From Cellvibrio sp. pealriver (GTDB taxonomy: Bacteria; Pseudomonadota; Gammaproteobacteria; Pseudomonadales; Cellvibrionaceae), in NCBI RefSeq assembly GCF_001183545.1, contig NZ_KQ236688.1, forward strand, positions 2,911,432 through 2,975,431: a stretch of DNA of 64,000 bases, given 5' to 3'. The position numbers and the translations under genes were made by a program. Numbering within the stretch: position 1 is the stretch's first letter; each line of letters opens with the position of its first letter. Positions 46,428-54,848 of this stretch are shown here, one piece after another. Below the pieces are notes generated by a model. That model was given only the letters and a program-made list of their open reading frames with translations, did no database searches and was not told the DNA's origin.

Positions 46428-47663
46428 TTAATCCTGCAGCAAAGTCTCCAGACAATGTTCCTGAATGCCATAAAAATCTTTAATCGCCGCAATCTGTTGC
46501 AAAATATCGGAATTGTCGCGCGGGGTTTTATGTGATGAAGAGCTGCGTTTTTGCGCAAGGATCATTTTATTTTTACTGGTATGTTCGAGTGAAATAAATT
46601 CAAACACTTTGGTGTCGTAACCATGTGCCTCCAGTAATAGCGCGCGCAGGCCATCGGTAATCATTTCAGCTTCTTGCCCCAAATGAATTCCATGTTGTAA
46701 AACCGGTGCAAGCAGCGCGGGGCTTTTCATTTGCGGGCGAATCTGTTTATGGCAACAGGGCGAACACATAATAATCTCTGCACCGGTACGAATACCCATA
46801 TTGAGCGCGTAGTCAGTCGCCGTATCGCACGCATGCAAGGCGATCATAATATTGATGTTTTGCGCCGAAAAATGTTGCACATCGCCCTGCTCAAATTTAA
46901 TGCCCGCAAGCGATAACCGCTGCGCCGTCTGGTTACATAAATCGACCAAATTCTGGCGCAACTCAACACCCGTCACTTGCGTTTTTACTTGCATGTTCGC
47001 CGTCAAATAATCATGCACAGCAAACGTTAAATAAGCTTTGCCGGAGCCGAAATCGGCGATATGCAACTCTTCACGTTTATCCAAACCGGTTTGCTGGATT
47101 GCAAGCGACAACACTTCAATAAATTTATTAATCTGCTTCCACTTGCGCGACATTGCCGGAATGACCTGCCCCTGGGCATCCGTAATCCCCAGTTCGCGCA
47201 AATAAGGGCGGCTCTGATCCACATAGCGCAGCTTGGTGCGATTGTGCGCTAATTCCGGCTGCACTTTTTTACCATCACCTGCCGCAGAATCGTCAACCGG
47301 CGCTGAACTTTTGTTGCGATTTTTATTGACGAGTACTTTGCCTTTTTTGCTAAAACTCAACTGTATTTCCCACTCATCAGTAATCATATGCGCATTATGG
47401 AAAGCACTACCCAACCACTGCTGTAATTGCGCAATCGCCTCGTTAAGCGTGAAATTTTTGGTCACATGGTTGGTGCGATATTCATAGAGAAACGACAGCA
47501 ACTTTTGCTCTTTAATCTGCACCGGGCGGATGGTAATGCGGTTTAAATCAGCCTCGTCACCTTTGTATTTGGACAGCACCAAACGCTGCAAGCGCCCCCC
47601 CTCAAACGCCTGTGCACAGTCATTAAAAAAATTAGCCAATTCGGCAACGGGCTTATCCGACAT
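46428..47663 (-). CDS. SAM-dependent methyltransferase (Methyltransf_32 type)
   Basis: 411 residues from ATG 47663. The N-terminal ~170 residues are specific to this family (VLSKYKGDEADLNRITIRPV). The Rossmann domain has motif I IADFGSGKAYLTFAVHDYL and motif IV-like IALHACDTATDYAL, followed by CSPCCHKQI, as in METTL25/RRNAD-like and Methyltransf_32 proteins. The substrate is not known; rRNA or small-molecule targets are both possible. The longer frame to 47690 has no further support. Confidence 0.85.
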   Translation of the reverse strand: MSDKPVAELANFFNDCAQAFEGGRLQRLVLSKYKGDEADLNRITIRPVQIKEQKLLSFLYEYRTNHVTKNFTLNEAIAQLQQWLGSAFHNAHMITDEWEIQLSFSKKGKVLVNKNRNKSSAPVDDSAAGDGKKVQPELAHNRTKLRYVDQSRPYLRELGITDAQGQVIPAMSRKWKQINKFIEVLSLAIQQTGLDKREELHIADFGSGKAYLTFAVHDYLTANMQVKTQVTGVELRQNLVDLCNQTAQRLSLAGIKFEQGDVQHFSAQNINIMIALHACDTATDYALNMGIRTGAEIIMCSPCCHKQIRPQMKSPALLAPVLQHGIHLGQEAEMITDGLRALLLEAHGYDTKVFEFISLEHTSKNKMILAQKRSSSSHKTPRDNSDILQQIAAIKDFYGIQEHCLETLLQD

Positions 47664-47855
47664 GCAACATCTCTCTCTATAACCAACCAATTGATTATCC
47701 GGAACGCCGGATCACAAGGTGCCTATATTACCCCTTTGTCACACTATCCACCCCATTGCCAGCCCGCACACCACCGGCCATCTGCAATGCAGACACTATC
47801 AGCGCAACCAACTGATCAGAATTCACCCAAATTTAACTTGACCTACATCAAACAA

Positions 47856-47880
47856 TTCTGTAATTTCAGTAATTACAGAA
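47856..47880. promoter_or_regulatory. Perfect palindromic operator upstream of the GbsR/MarR gene
   Basis: Arms TTCTGTAATT and AATTACAGAA, 10 bp each, separated by 5 bases, 17 bases before the regulator start. The size and symmetry suit a dimeric MarR/GbsR-type repressor; autoregulation is inferred. Confidence 0.7.
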
Positions 47881-47897
47881 AATTGAGAAATGAAAAC

Positions 47898-48464
47898 ATG
47901 CCAGAAAACCTCACACCAATGATCCAATCCTGCATCCTTCACTTTGGCGAGATGGGTAGCCGCTGGGGGATCAACCGCACCGTCGGGCAGATGTATGCGC
48001 TCTTGGTGCTGAGCAAAGAGCCCTTATGTGCAGACGACATCACCGAAGCGCTCGGTATTTCGCGCTCCAACGTCAGTATGGGCCTCAAAGAGTTGATGTC
48101 ATGGGAGTTGGTCAAACTGCAGCATCGCCCGGGTGAGCGCAAAGAGTTTTACTCTGCGCCGGGCGATGTGTGGGATATCGCCAAAACCTTGATTGAACAA
48201 CGCCGCAAGCGCGAGATAGATCCAACACTGTCCACCCTGCGCAATTTGTTAATTGAAACACCGGCAAACGATGCGGAAATTTACGCGCAACAACGCATGC
48301 GCGAAATGCATGAGCTGATTGAAATGCTCACGCTCTGGACACAGGAAATCCAACGGCTGGATTCCGCACAGTTGGGCAAATTGCTCAAACTCGGCAACAG
48401 CATTGGCAAAGTATTGGATATGAAAGATCGCCTACTCGGCGGTAAAAAAGAATCTGCGAAATAA
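47898..48464 (+). CDS. GbsR/MarR family transcriptional regulator
   Basis: 188 residues from ATG 47898. The winged helix is clear (TVGQMYALLVLSKEPLCADD, ALGISRSNVSMGLKELMSWE, LVKLQHRPGERKEFYSAPGD), followed by a helical C-terminal half typical of GbsR-type proteins. It lies 18 bases before cydA, so it probably shares a transcript with cydAB and may regulate it. Confidence 0.9.
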   Translation: MPENLTPMIQSCILHFGEMGSRWGINRTVGQMYALLVLSKEPLCADDITEALGISRSNVSMGLKELMSWELVKLQHRPGERKEFYSAPGDVWDIAKTLIEQRRKREIDPTLSTLRNLLIETPANDAEIYAQQRMREMHELIEMLTLWTQEIQRLDSAQLGKLLKLGNSIGKVLDMKDRLLGGKKESAK

Positions 48465-48482
48465 ATTTTATCGAGGTAAATC

Positions 48483-49871
48483 ATGCTCGACCCCAGCGCT
48501 CTAGACACACTCCTTCTGTCCCGCATTCAGTTTGCTGCCAACATTTCATTCCACATTTTATTTCCTTCCATTTCTATCGCCCTCTGTTGGTTCCTGGTGT
48601 ATTTCAAAATACGCTACAACGGTGAAGGCGATGATGTCTGGATGCGCGCGTATCGATTTTGGGTAAAAGTATTTGCACTGACCTTTGCACTCGGCGTGGT
48701 GAGCGGCATCACTATGAGTTTCCAATTCGGCACCAACTGGCCGGGCTACATGGAAACGGTGGGCAATATTGCAGGCCCCTTACTCGGGTACGAAGTGCTC
48801 ACCGCATTTTTTCTGGAAGCCACATTTTTAGGCATCATGCTATTCGGCATCAATAAAGTCTCCAACCGCATGCACACCATTGCGACATTGCTGGTCGCCT
48901 TCGGCACCACTATGTCTGCGTTTTGGATTATTGCACTCAATAGTTGGATGCAAACACCAACCGGTTTTGAAATGCGCGATGGCAAAGCTTATCCGCTCGA
49001 CTGGCTGGCGATTATTTTTAATCCGTCCATGCCCTATCGCCTTGCGCACATGTTAATTGCATCGGGTTTAACCGCCGCATTTTTAATTGCGGGTTTATCC
49101 GCGTACCGTATTTTAAAAGGCGACCACAAACCTGCACCGCGGCTTGCGTTAAAAACCGCTGTCATCGCCGCTGCGATTTTAATTCCCATACAAATTTTTT
49201 TAGGCGACCTGCACGGACTTAATTCCCTGAAATACCAACCGGCAAAAATCGCTGCGGTAGAAGCGGTATGGCACACCGAAAAAGGCGCGCCCCTGGTGTT
49301 GTTTGCCATTCCCGATAAAGAAAGCCAAAGCAACCAATATTCAATTGAAATTCCCAAATTGGCCAGCTTGATATTAACGCACGAAGTCGACGGCGAAATA
49401 AAAGGCCTCAACGAATTCCCCAACGCGCATCCACCTATCGCGCCCATGTTTTATGGTTTCCGCATTATGGTGGGCGTGGGCATGTTGATGCTGTTGGCAT
49501 CATGGTGGGGCTGCTGGAGCTATTGGCGCAAAAAAGAAATATCGCCACTGCAATTAAAAATATTTGTTGCAATGACCTTCTCTGGTTGGATCGCCACGCT
49601 TGCGGGCTGGTATGTCACCGAGATTGGCCGTCAACCCTGGTTAGTCACCGGAGTGCTTGCAACTGCCGATGCCGTTACCAAAACACCGGCATCCAACGTA
49701 GGCACCTCACTTGCAATTTATCTCACACTGTATGTTGTCCTGCTGATTGCTTACATCCGCACATTATTTTTGATGGCGAAAAAATCCGTACTGGTTGATC
49801 GCCCGGAAGAAGTGCAAACCTTGCAAGAACAATTGATCGAGAAAAATTTACCGGGAGTACAACATGACTGA
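48483..49871 (+). CDS. cydA: Cytochrome bd-type ubiquinol oxidase subunit I (CioA-like)
   Basis: 462 residues, nine or so membrane helices. Conserved heme/quinol segments: SRIQFAANISFHILFPSISI (heme b595 His), TMSFQFGTNWPGYMETVGNI, GLNSLKYQPAKIAAVEAVW, and GWYVTEIGRQPWLVTGVLAT. The Q loop is short, as in cyanide-insensitive CIO oxidases of Pseudomonas. Quinol oxidation and O2 reduction without proton pumping. Overlaps cydB by 8 bases. Confidence 0.95.
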   Translation: MLDPSALDTLLLSRIQFAANISFHILFPSISIALCWFLVYFKIRYNGEGDDVWMRAYRFWVKVFALTFALGVVSGITMSFQFGTNWPGYMETVGNIAGPLLGYEVLTAFFLEATFLGIMLFGINKVSNRMHTIATLLVAFGTTMSAFWIIALNSWMQTPTGFEMRDGKAYPLDWLAIIFNPSMPYRLAHMLIASGLTAAFLIAGLSAYRILKGDHKPAPRLALKTAVIAAAILIPIQIFLGDLHGLNSLKYQPAKIAAVEAVWHTEKGAPLVLFAIPDKESQSNQYSIEIPKLASLILTHEVDGEIKGLNEFPNAHPPIAPMFYGFRIMVGVGMLMLLASWWGCWSYWRKKEISPLQLKIFVAMTFSGWIATLAGWYVTEIGRQPWLVTGVLATADAVTKTPASNVGTSLAIYLTLYVVLLIAYIRTLFLMAKKSVLVDRPEEVQTLQEQLIEKNLPGVQHD

Positions 49872-50883
49872 TATCAGCACATTATCCGGTGAGGCGTTTT
49901 GGCTGCCGATTATTTTTATCGGCTTGATGGGGCTCGCTTTTTTTGTTTACGCGATTCTCGACGGCTACGATTTAGGTGTAGGTATTTTGTTACCCAATGA
50001 TTCCGAAGCACAGCGCGATGCAATGATCGCCAGTATCGGCCCGTTTTGGGATGCAAATGAAACCTGGCTGGTACTTGGCATCGGCATTCTGTTAATCGCC
50101 TTTCCACTCGCGCACAGTCAAATCCTGTTTCATTTATATATTCCCATCACCATCATGCTTGCAGGTTTGATACTGCGCGGAGTTGCGTTTGACTTTCGTG
50201 CAAAATCACCAGAAGACCATAAAAAATTATGGGACATGACCTTCAAGGCAGGCTCACTGCTGGCCACCTTATCGCAAGGTTTTATGCTCGGTCTCTATGT
50301 AATGGAGTTTGAACAAACACTCATCGCCTATGCGTTCGCTGCCCTTAGCGCAATCTGCGTCACCGCAGGCTATACCTTTATCGGTGCTGCATGGTTGGTA
50401 TTAAAAACCGAAGGAGAACTGCAAAAACGCGCCGCATGGTGGGCACGTTTATGTTGTTGGCTGATGGGGTTAGGTTTGGTTGCCGTATCAATCGTCAATC
50501 CATTCGTCAGCGACTTGATTTTCAATAAATGGTTCGGCAATCCACTGGTCATGATTTTGTGGGTGATCCCATTTTTTTGTTTTGTATTGCTCTTCGCAGT
50601 AGACCGTTATTTAAAACACTTCCCCTACGCAAATGACATGGGCTGCTGGATTCCCTTTGCCTGCGCCACCATGATTTTTCTGTTGAGCTTTATCGGGCTT
50701 GCCTACAGCTTTTATCCCTATGTAGTCCCCAACCAACTCGATATATGGGAAGCCGCAAGCGCACCGGAATCGTTAAAATTTATTTTGGTAGGCGCAGTCA
50801 TCGTATTACCAACCATCATCCTCTACACAATATTCTCTTATCGGGTATTTAGAGGAAAGGCAACACAATTGAAATATTACTAG
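49864..50883 (+). CDS. cydB: Cytochrome bd-type ubiquinol oxidase subunit II (CioB-like)
   Basis: 339 residues with the CydB start FVYAILDGYDLGVGILLP and IGPFWDANETWLVLGIGI, and eight to nine membrane helices. Partner of CydA, coupled by the ATGACTGA overlap. No cydX-like small ORF is seen after it; the integron cassette array begins within 11 bases of its stop codon. Confidence 0.95.
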   Translation: MTDISTLSGEAFWLPIIFIGLMGLAFFVYAILDGYDLGVGILLPNDSEAQRDAMIASIGPFWDANETWLVLGIGILLIAFPLAHSQILFHLYIPITIMLAGLILRGVAFDFRAKSPEDHKKLWDMTFKAGSLLATLSQGFMLGLYVMEFEQTLIAYAFAALSAICVTAGYTFIGAAWLVLKTEGELQKRAAWWARLCCWLMGLGLVAVSIVNPFVSDLIFNKWFGNPLVMILWVIPFFCFVLLFAVDRYLKHFPYANDMGCWIPFACATMIFLLSFIGLAYSFYPYVVPNQLDIWEAASAPESLKFILVGAVIVLPTIILYTIFSYRVFRGKATQLKYY

Positions 50884-50894
50884 TGCGGTATTTT

Positions 50895-51104
50895 TTACGC
50901 CGCCAGACAGGGAAGTTCAACAATCATCTCTACATAATTTATTTTTTTGGCTTTGCCATAAATACAAACGGCAAAGCCAAAGGACCAAATATCGCCCCCC
51001 ATTACAACCCAAAATGGCACAGCCGCGTTGCGTTTTTTAGCAACTGAATAGCAAATTACTGCACAGATAATTGGTATCAGTATAAAAACAATAATTGAAC
51101 CCAT
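50895..51104 (-). CDS. Small two-helix membrane protein, last gene of the array
   Basis: 69 residues from ATG 51104 (a TTG at 51119 would add five). Two hydrophobic segments, IIVFILIPIICAVICYSVA and VPFWVVMGGDIWSFGFAVCI, separated by KKRNA. No recognised family. It ends 11 bases from cydB and has no attC after it, so it is not a mobilisable cassette as it stands. Confidence 0.6.
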   Translation of the reverse strand: MGSIIVFILIPIICAVICYSVAKKRNAAVPFWVVMGGDIWSFGFAVCIYGKAKKINYVEMIVELPCLAA

Positions 51105-51184
51105 AACCCGCCCCCACAATTAAGATTTGTGCCCAGAATCAAAGCATTTCCATTTTGGTCTTTACCACAGTCGCTTACTATGCA
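51105..51184. other. Spacer without attC between the two end genes
   Basis: 80 bases separate the two leftmost genes. I checked for the inverted-repeat arms seen elsewhere and found none, so these two genes are either one former cassette or a cassette whose attC is lost. Confidence 0.5.
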
Positions 51185-51655
51185 TTATTTGTTTGCTTTT
51201 CCTGCTTCAAGAATTGGTAATCCAGCTTCAGTTGGTATATAAATTCTTTCGCCTTTTCCGTCTTGAAGACCTTTAATCCAGATGTATCTTAGGTATTCGT
51301 CATTTCCTTTTAATGACTCACCAATTATGCGATTAGCTTCGGCTGCAGCTTTAGCGCGCTCTATATCGGCAAGTCCCTCTGCTTTTGCGCGAACTACTTG
51401 AGCTTTTCCCTCTGCCTCGGCTAATGTAACTCTGGCATTTGCTTGCATCAATGAAGCGGTTTCATTTGCCCTGGCTTCTTCGATTAATATTTGTTTTGAC
51501 CATTCTGCTTCCTTCAAAGCTGCTCGCCCTTTCATTTCCATCCTATACAAGTTGTACTTTGGCCATATCCAAAAAGATATAAAAATTACAAAAACAAAGA
51601 ATAAAACTAAAAATACAACACTTCCAAAAGCTAGTGCTTGTCTATTTTGGTACAT
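51185..51655 (-). CDS. Membrane-anchored SPFH/prohibitin-tail-like protein
   Basis: 156 residues: an N-terminal membrane helix (FGSVVFLVLFFVFVIFISFW), a long Ala/Glu-rich coiled coil (ARANETASLMQANARVTLAE, AEGLADIERAKAAAEANRII), and an end KGNDEYLRYIWIKGLQDGKG then YIPTEAGLPILEAGK. This resembles short membrane-protease-subunit proteins that carry the C-terminal part of stomatin/prohibitin-like proteins and occur in phages and accessory regions. Start at ATG 51655 with AGGAG 8 bases upstream. It lies beyond the damaged attC. Confidence 0.75.
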   Translation of the reverse strand: MYQNRQALAFGSVVFLVLFFVFVIFISFWIWPKYNLYRMEMKGRAALKEAEWSKQILIEEARANETASLMQANARVTLAEAEGKAQVVRAKAEGLADIERAKAAAEANRIIGESLKGNDEYLRYIWIKGLQDGKGERIYIPTEAGLPILEAGKANK

Positions 51656-51672
51656 CAAAATCTCCTATTTGT

Positions 51673-51783
51673 GCATACGCAGAGTTCAGCGGCAGTTTGT
51701 AAGTTGTGCGTTATAGAATAATTTTGCGCAGCGATATTGCAAAAGCGCTACTTACAATCCGTCAGGTGCAACGTTTGTTATAC
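51673..51783 (-). repeat. attC 1, degenerate terminal site
   Basis: The R' core reads GTATGC instead of GTTATGC on the minus strand (one T lost). The left arm belongs to the GCAGTTTGTAAGT type, the right arm to the ACTTACAATCCGTCAGG type, so the two halves do not match fully. Likely non-functional or weak. Confidence 0.75.
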
Positions 51784-52058
51784 TAAAGCCTTCTAAAAAA
51801 TTCTCTTATTTTATTTATAACTGAATTTATTATTAAAGGATCTACAAACATAAATACTGGCACAAGTAAAAATGCAAATGCACAGAAAAAGTTAAATGCA
51901 ATTTTAAAGTAAAACATAAAATTCCACTGGCTATATACAATACCATGCCTGCCCTTAATTTCCCCTGCCATTAGAGCATCAATATTTGAACTGATAAAAT
52001 AGTAAACAAAGGGAAATACAATAAACACTAAGATTAGTACTTTCTTTACGTTTTTCAT
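51783..52058 (-). CDS. Cassette gene: small membrane protein
   Basis: 91 residues with two hydrophobic segments (VLILVFIVFPFVYYFISS; IAFNFFCAFAFLLVPVFMFV) and a basic end (KIREFFRRL). Short loop DALMAGEIKGRHGIVYSQW between them. No family recognised. Its stop codon touches attC 1. Confidence 0.6.
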   Translation of the reverse strand: MKNVKKVLILVFIVFPFVYYFISSNIDALMAGEIKGRHGIVYSQWNFMFYFKIAFNFFCAFAFLLVPVFMFVDPLIINSVINKIREFFRRL

Positions 52059-52078
52059 AATCTATGGAATTCTATAGA

Positions 52079-52190
52079 GCATAACGTTGCGTTCACCTGC
52101 GGATTGTAAGTAGCGCGTTGCGATAAACTTAGTGCAGCGATATTGCATAAGCGCTACTTACAATTCGTCAGGTGCAACGCTTTGTTATGC
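52079..52190 (-). repeat. attC 2
   Basis: R' core GTTATGC (minus strand). Arms ACCTGCGGATTGTAAGTAGC / GCTACTTACAATTCGTCAGG. Same type as attC 13. Confidence 0.85.
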
Positions 52191-52202
52191 ATTCAAAAAA
52201 AG

Positions 52203-52694
52203 TTATTCTTGGCAATATGGGCTGTTTGGCCCAAATATCCCGATTGGATTCCTAACCTCAAAATTAACGGGCGTCAATTGGCTGTTAGTGGACTTGAACA
52301 TTTCTAAATAGCACTTCTCACCATCAGGTGTGCTATTAATTCTAACTAAATAGCTAGCATTTTTTTCAGGCTCAAAAGTAGCTAGTAAGTTACAGTAAGA
52401 GTTATAGGTGATGCTGTACCCAAATGATATTGATATTGGTCCATTTGCAGGAACAGAAATAGATGACTGATTTCCAGATGCTATGGCCGGTCTTATAATT
52501 GAAAGCCCCTGACAATTTTTATATTTATTAAAAACTCCAGGGTTGCTAGCCCCATGCCCCCCATTGTTTTGAAATGTCAATGTAGCAACTGGACCACTAG
52601 TAGGGGCTAGATATTTTGATGGTCCGATAGCACATCCTGATACTACAACTGAAATAATCAGTGAAAAAATTAAATTGGTTTTGATGCGTTTCAT
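52203..52694 (-). CDS. Cassette gene: predicted lipoprotein
   Basis: 163 residues; signal peptide with lipobox VSGC (Cys near residue 22). The mature part is beta-rich, with Cys pairs (KYKNCQGL, SYCNLLATF, GEKCYLEMF) and a segment LVRINSTPDGEKC. It resembles small lipoproteins with a DUF2846-like fold only in general pattern; I make no family claim. Ends 12 bases before attC 2. Confidence 0.7.
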   Translation of the reverse strand: MKRIKTNLIFSLIISVVVSGCAIGPSKYLAPTSGPVATLTFQNNGGHGASNPGVFNKYKNCQGLSIIRPAIASGNQSSISVPANGPISISFGYSITYNSYCNLLATFEPEKNASYLVRINSTPDGEKCYLEMFKSTNSQLTPVNFEVRNPIGIFGPNSPYCQE

Positions 52695-52720
52695 ACAGTA
52701 ATTCCTTATTTTCTCTTATT

Positions 52721-52849
52721 GCATAACGTTTAGCACAACGGCAGTTTGTAAGTTGTGCGTTGTGGAATACTTTTGCGTAGCAAAACCACATAAGAGCGAC
52801 TTACAAACTGTCCAGCCGCGCAGCGGCGTGTTGCTGCGCCTTGTTATGT
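52721..52849 (-). repeat. attC 3
   Basis: R' core GTTATGC. Arms CGGCAGTTTGTAAGTTG / CGACTTACAAACTGTC. Confidence 0.85.
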
Positions 52850-52863
52850 GCGGTAGCTTTGGT

Positions 52864-53166
52864 TTATTCAATTTCCTGAGTTCGCCACTCACCGGTTTCT
52901 ATTTCATAAAATGAAAGATAGCCCGGCTTTAGTTCTTTAAACCTAGAAATCCACGGAAATTTTTCGAATATACAACCCATACAAACGACCATGCCGTTAT
53001 CTGCGTCAGTGGTCGTATTACACATAAACTGCCAGCCACCGTCGTCCCAGTGCAACACTTCAACAATAGGTTGTTCACCATTCATTACATATTTCGTCGT
53101 GACCGCCAAGATGTCATCGCTGAAGCCGAAAGGCCAATCTTCCTTTTTGTATGAATGAGTATGCAC
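52864..53166 (-). CDS. Cassette gene: soluble hypothetical protein
   Basis: 100 residues from a GTG (53166) with GGGAG upstream. Acidic and Trp-rich, with two Cys close together (VVCMGCIFEKFPWISRFKEL) and a start DDILAVTTKYVMNGEQPIVE. The pattern recalls small immunity-like proteins, but no family can be named. Confidence 0.6.
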   Translation of the reverse strand: MHTHSYKKEDWPFGFSDDILAVTTKYVMNGEQPIVEVLHWDDGGWQFMCNTTTDADNGMVVCMGCIFEKFPWISRFKELKPGYLSFYEIETGEWRTQEIE

Positions 53167-53189
53167 TTTCTTACTCCCTATCTCATTTC

Positions 53190-53322
53190 ACATAACGCTG
53201 AGCTCAGCCGCAGTTTGTAATTTGACGATTTGTGGGAGCCTTTTGCGTAGCAAAACCACAAAGCGGCGAATTACAAACTGTCGAGCGCACGTAGTGCGCG
53301 GCGCTGCAGCGATTTGTTATGA
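53190..53322 (-). repeat. attC 4
   Basis: R' core GTTATGT. Arms CCGCAGTTTGTAATTTG / CGAATTACAAACTGTCG; the left T and right A changes pair with each other. Confidence 0.85.
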
Positions 53323-53685
53323 ATTTTCTTTAAGCCAGTCGTCTGGAAATGAAGATAAAAATGTATAACCAACAGCTTGCTTAATAGTAAATTTATTTAA
53401 AATAAGCATTACCACGCTGAAGAGGCCTGCAACGATAACGCAACCTATATAAATAGAAAAACTCAAACCAAAAACAACAGAAAATAGCATTATGGCTTTA
53501 TTCAAGCCACCGGTAACAGTTGCCTCAGTATCAATTCCATTTGCTTTTGCAAGCGAGAGAAGTAAAACAATACCCAACGCCAAACCAACAAATACGCCTG
53601 CCAACCCTATTGAAGACGTAAGCGTATAATACTTTGGTTTAAGTAAATTTGTTTTCGCCAAGTTTATTTGAAGTTGTTTAAACAT
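53317..53685 (-). CDS. Cassette gene: two-helix membrane protein
   Basis: 122 residues. Two to three hydrophobic segments (IGLAGVFVGLALGIVLLLSL; IMLFSVVFGLSFSIYIGCVI; VAGLFSVVMLIL). Cytoplasmic N-terminus MFKQLQINLAKTNLLKPKYY. Unknown family. The stop codon lies inside the R'' core of attC 4. Confidence 0.65.
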   Translation of the reverse strand: MFKQLQINLAKTNLLKPKYYTLTSSIGLAGVFVGLALGIVLLLSLAKANGIDTEATVTGGLNKAIMLFSVVFGLSFSIYIGCVIVAGLFSVVMLILNKFTIKQAVGYTFLSSFPDDWLKENS

Positions 53686-53692
53686 ATAGCCT

Positions 53693-53827
53693 TCATAACG
53701 TTGCGGTAAACGGCAGAATTTAAGTAGCTTTTTTGTGGAAATATTTTACGAAGTAAAACCACAAAAAAGCTACTTAAATTCTGTCCAGTGGAGCGAAGCG
53801 GAACGATGTTTGACCGCTTTGTTAAGC
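53693..53827 (-). repeat. attC 5
   Basis: R' core GTTATGA. Arms CGGCAGAATTTAAGTAGC / GCTACTTAAATTCTGTCC. Confidence 0.85.
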
Positions 53828-54235
53828 ATAGCTATACCCGAATAAAGAGTAGCCATAGAATGTTGCCAGAAATAGCAACACGGTTACTAGTAAATATATT
53901 GCGGAGTATTTCGCGACTAACCAATTTGAAATAAAACTATACTCTTCATTTACAGCCTCTTCCTCTTTGCTTACCTGGAACTGCCATACAATTGCCCCGG
54001 CAATTCCCGAATAAAGTAGTGGAAAAGTAATATATGGCAGTTTTTCAGGAAGAAAGTTAATTGGTAAAAGAAGAAAGGTCATAAAAGCCACGCCTATTAA
54101 TATGGTGATTAGCGCATACTTTGGCTTTGCCATTACGATAAAATTTTTATATATAAGATGAGTAGCGCAAAGAGGCCCACCGATAAAAGAACCAACATAT
54201 ACCTGATGAGGTGAGAAGACTTTTTTGGGTTCCAA
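53822..54235 (-). CDS. Cassette gene: four-helix membrane protein
   Basis: 137 residues from a TTG start with GGAG 6 bases upstream. Hydrophobic segments near 12-32, 38-56, 67-87 and 110-132 (YALITILIGVAFMTFLLLPI; ITFPLLYSGIAGAIVWQF; AIYLLVTVLLFLATFYGYSL). Start EPKKVFSPHQVYVGSFIGGP is a pattern I have seen in small uncharacterised membrane proteins. No function known. Confidence 0.65.
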   Translation of the reverse strand: MEPKKVFSPHQVYVGSFIGGPLCATHLIYKNFIVMAKPKYALITILIGVAFMTFLLLPINFLPEKLPYITFPLLYSGIAGAIVWQFQVSKEEEAVNEEYSFISNWLVAKYSAIYLLVTVLLFLATFYGYSLFGYSYA

Positions 54236-54250
54236 TTATTTCTCCTATTT

Positions 54251-54385
54251 GCTTAACGCCGTGGTAAACGGCAGAATTTAAGTTGTGGCTTTGTGGAATA
54301 CTTTTGCGCAGCAAAACCACAAAGCCGCGACTTAAATTCTGTCCAGTGGAGCGAAGCGTAACGGTGTTTGACCACTTTGTTAGCA
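54251..54385 (-). repeat. attC 6 (identical to attC 23)
   Basis: R' core GTTAAGC. Arms CGGCAGAATTTAAGTTG / CGACTTAAATTCTGTCC. From 54254 rightward the sequence is the same as from 63428, base for base. Confidence 0.9.
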
Positions 54386-54437
54386 GCTTTTCGTTTTTAA
54401 AAAAAGCCAACTGCATACATAATGAATTGAATTACAG

Positions 54438-54701
54438 CTAAACACTCCACCATTCTTCTGCTACATGTTCCTTTGCGTCTTCTGGACCTGATAGCTTCCA
54501 GGAAATTGCCTCGCTCAAACTAAGTAACCTTACGCCACAATGAACAGCGCTACAATTTTGAATTCCACCGTTCACTAAAGATATTCCTTCAATGTTTCTA
54601 CCTGTTTCGTCCACCTCAATACATAAGCACGGATGGAAACTACAACTCTCAAAATAATCACCGACTTTAATGCTATTTGGTGTATTGCACCTAACTGCCA
54701 T
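54438..54701 (-). CDS. Cassette gene: soluble hypothetical protein (copy 1 of a duplicate)
   Basis: 87 residues from ATG 54701, with GGAGGA 5 bases upstream. An earlier Met at 54785 lies inside attC 7 and is an artefact. Small Cys-containing beta-type protein: KVGDYFESCSFHPCLCIEVD, GISLVNGGIQNCSAVHCGVR, then an acidic end GPEDAKEHVAEEWW. No family recognised. Identical in DNA to 63612-63875. Confidence 0.65.
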   Translation of the reverse strand: MAVRCNTPNSIKVGDYFESCSFHPCLCIEVDETGRNIEGISLVNGGIQNCSAVHCGVRLLSLSEAISWKLSGPEDAKEHVAEEWWSV

Positions 54702-54713
54702 TATTCCTCCAAT

Positions 54714-54845
54714 TGCTAACGCCGCGTACAACGGCAGTTTGTAAGTTGTGGTTTTGTGGATTACTTTTGCGCAGCAAAACCACAAAGCCGCGACTTACAA
54801 ACTGTCCAGCGCACGAAGTGCGCGGGTTGCTACGCTTTGTTAGGC
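54714..54845 (-). repeat. attC 7 (identical to attC 24)
   Basis: R' core GTTAGCA. Arms CGGCAGTTTGTAAGTTG / CGACTTACAAACTGTCC. Same sequence as 63888-64000 as far as that one is visible. Confidence 0.9.
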
Positions 54846-54848
54846 TCT

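Noticed and set aside
54147..54416. 89-codon minus-strand ORF across attC 6
   Set aside because: Consists of attC sequence and the out-of-frame start of the next gene.
54702..54785. Upstream start (MWFCCAKVIHK...) for the duplicated cassette gene
   Set aside because: These codons are the attC hairpin itself; similar peptides appear in other attC sites (e.g. 52597-52791). The real start at 54701 has a strong ribosome-binding site.
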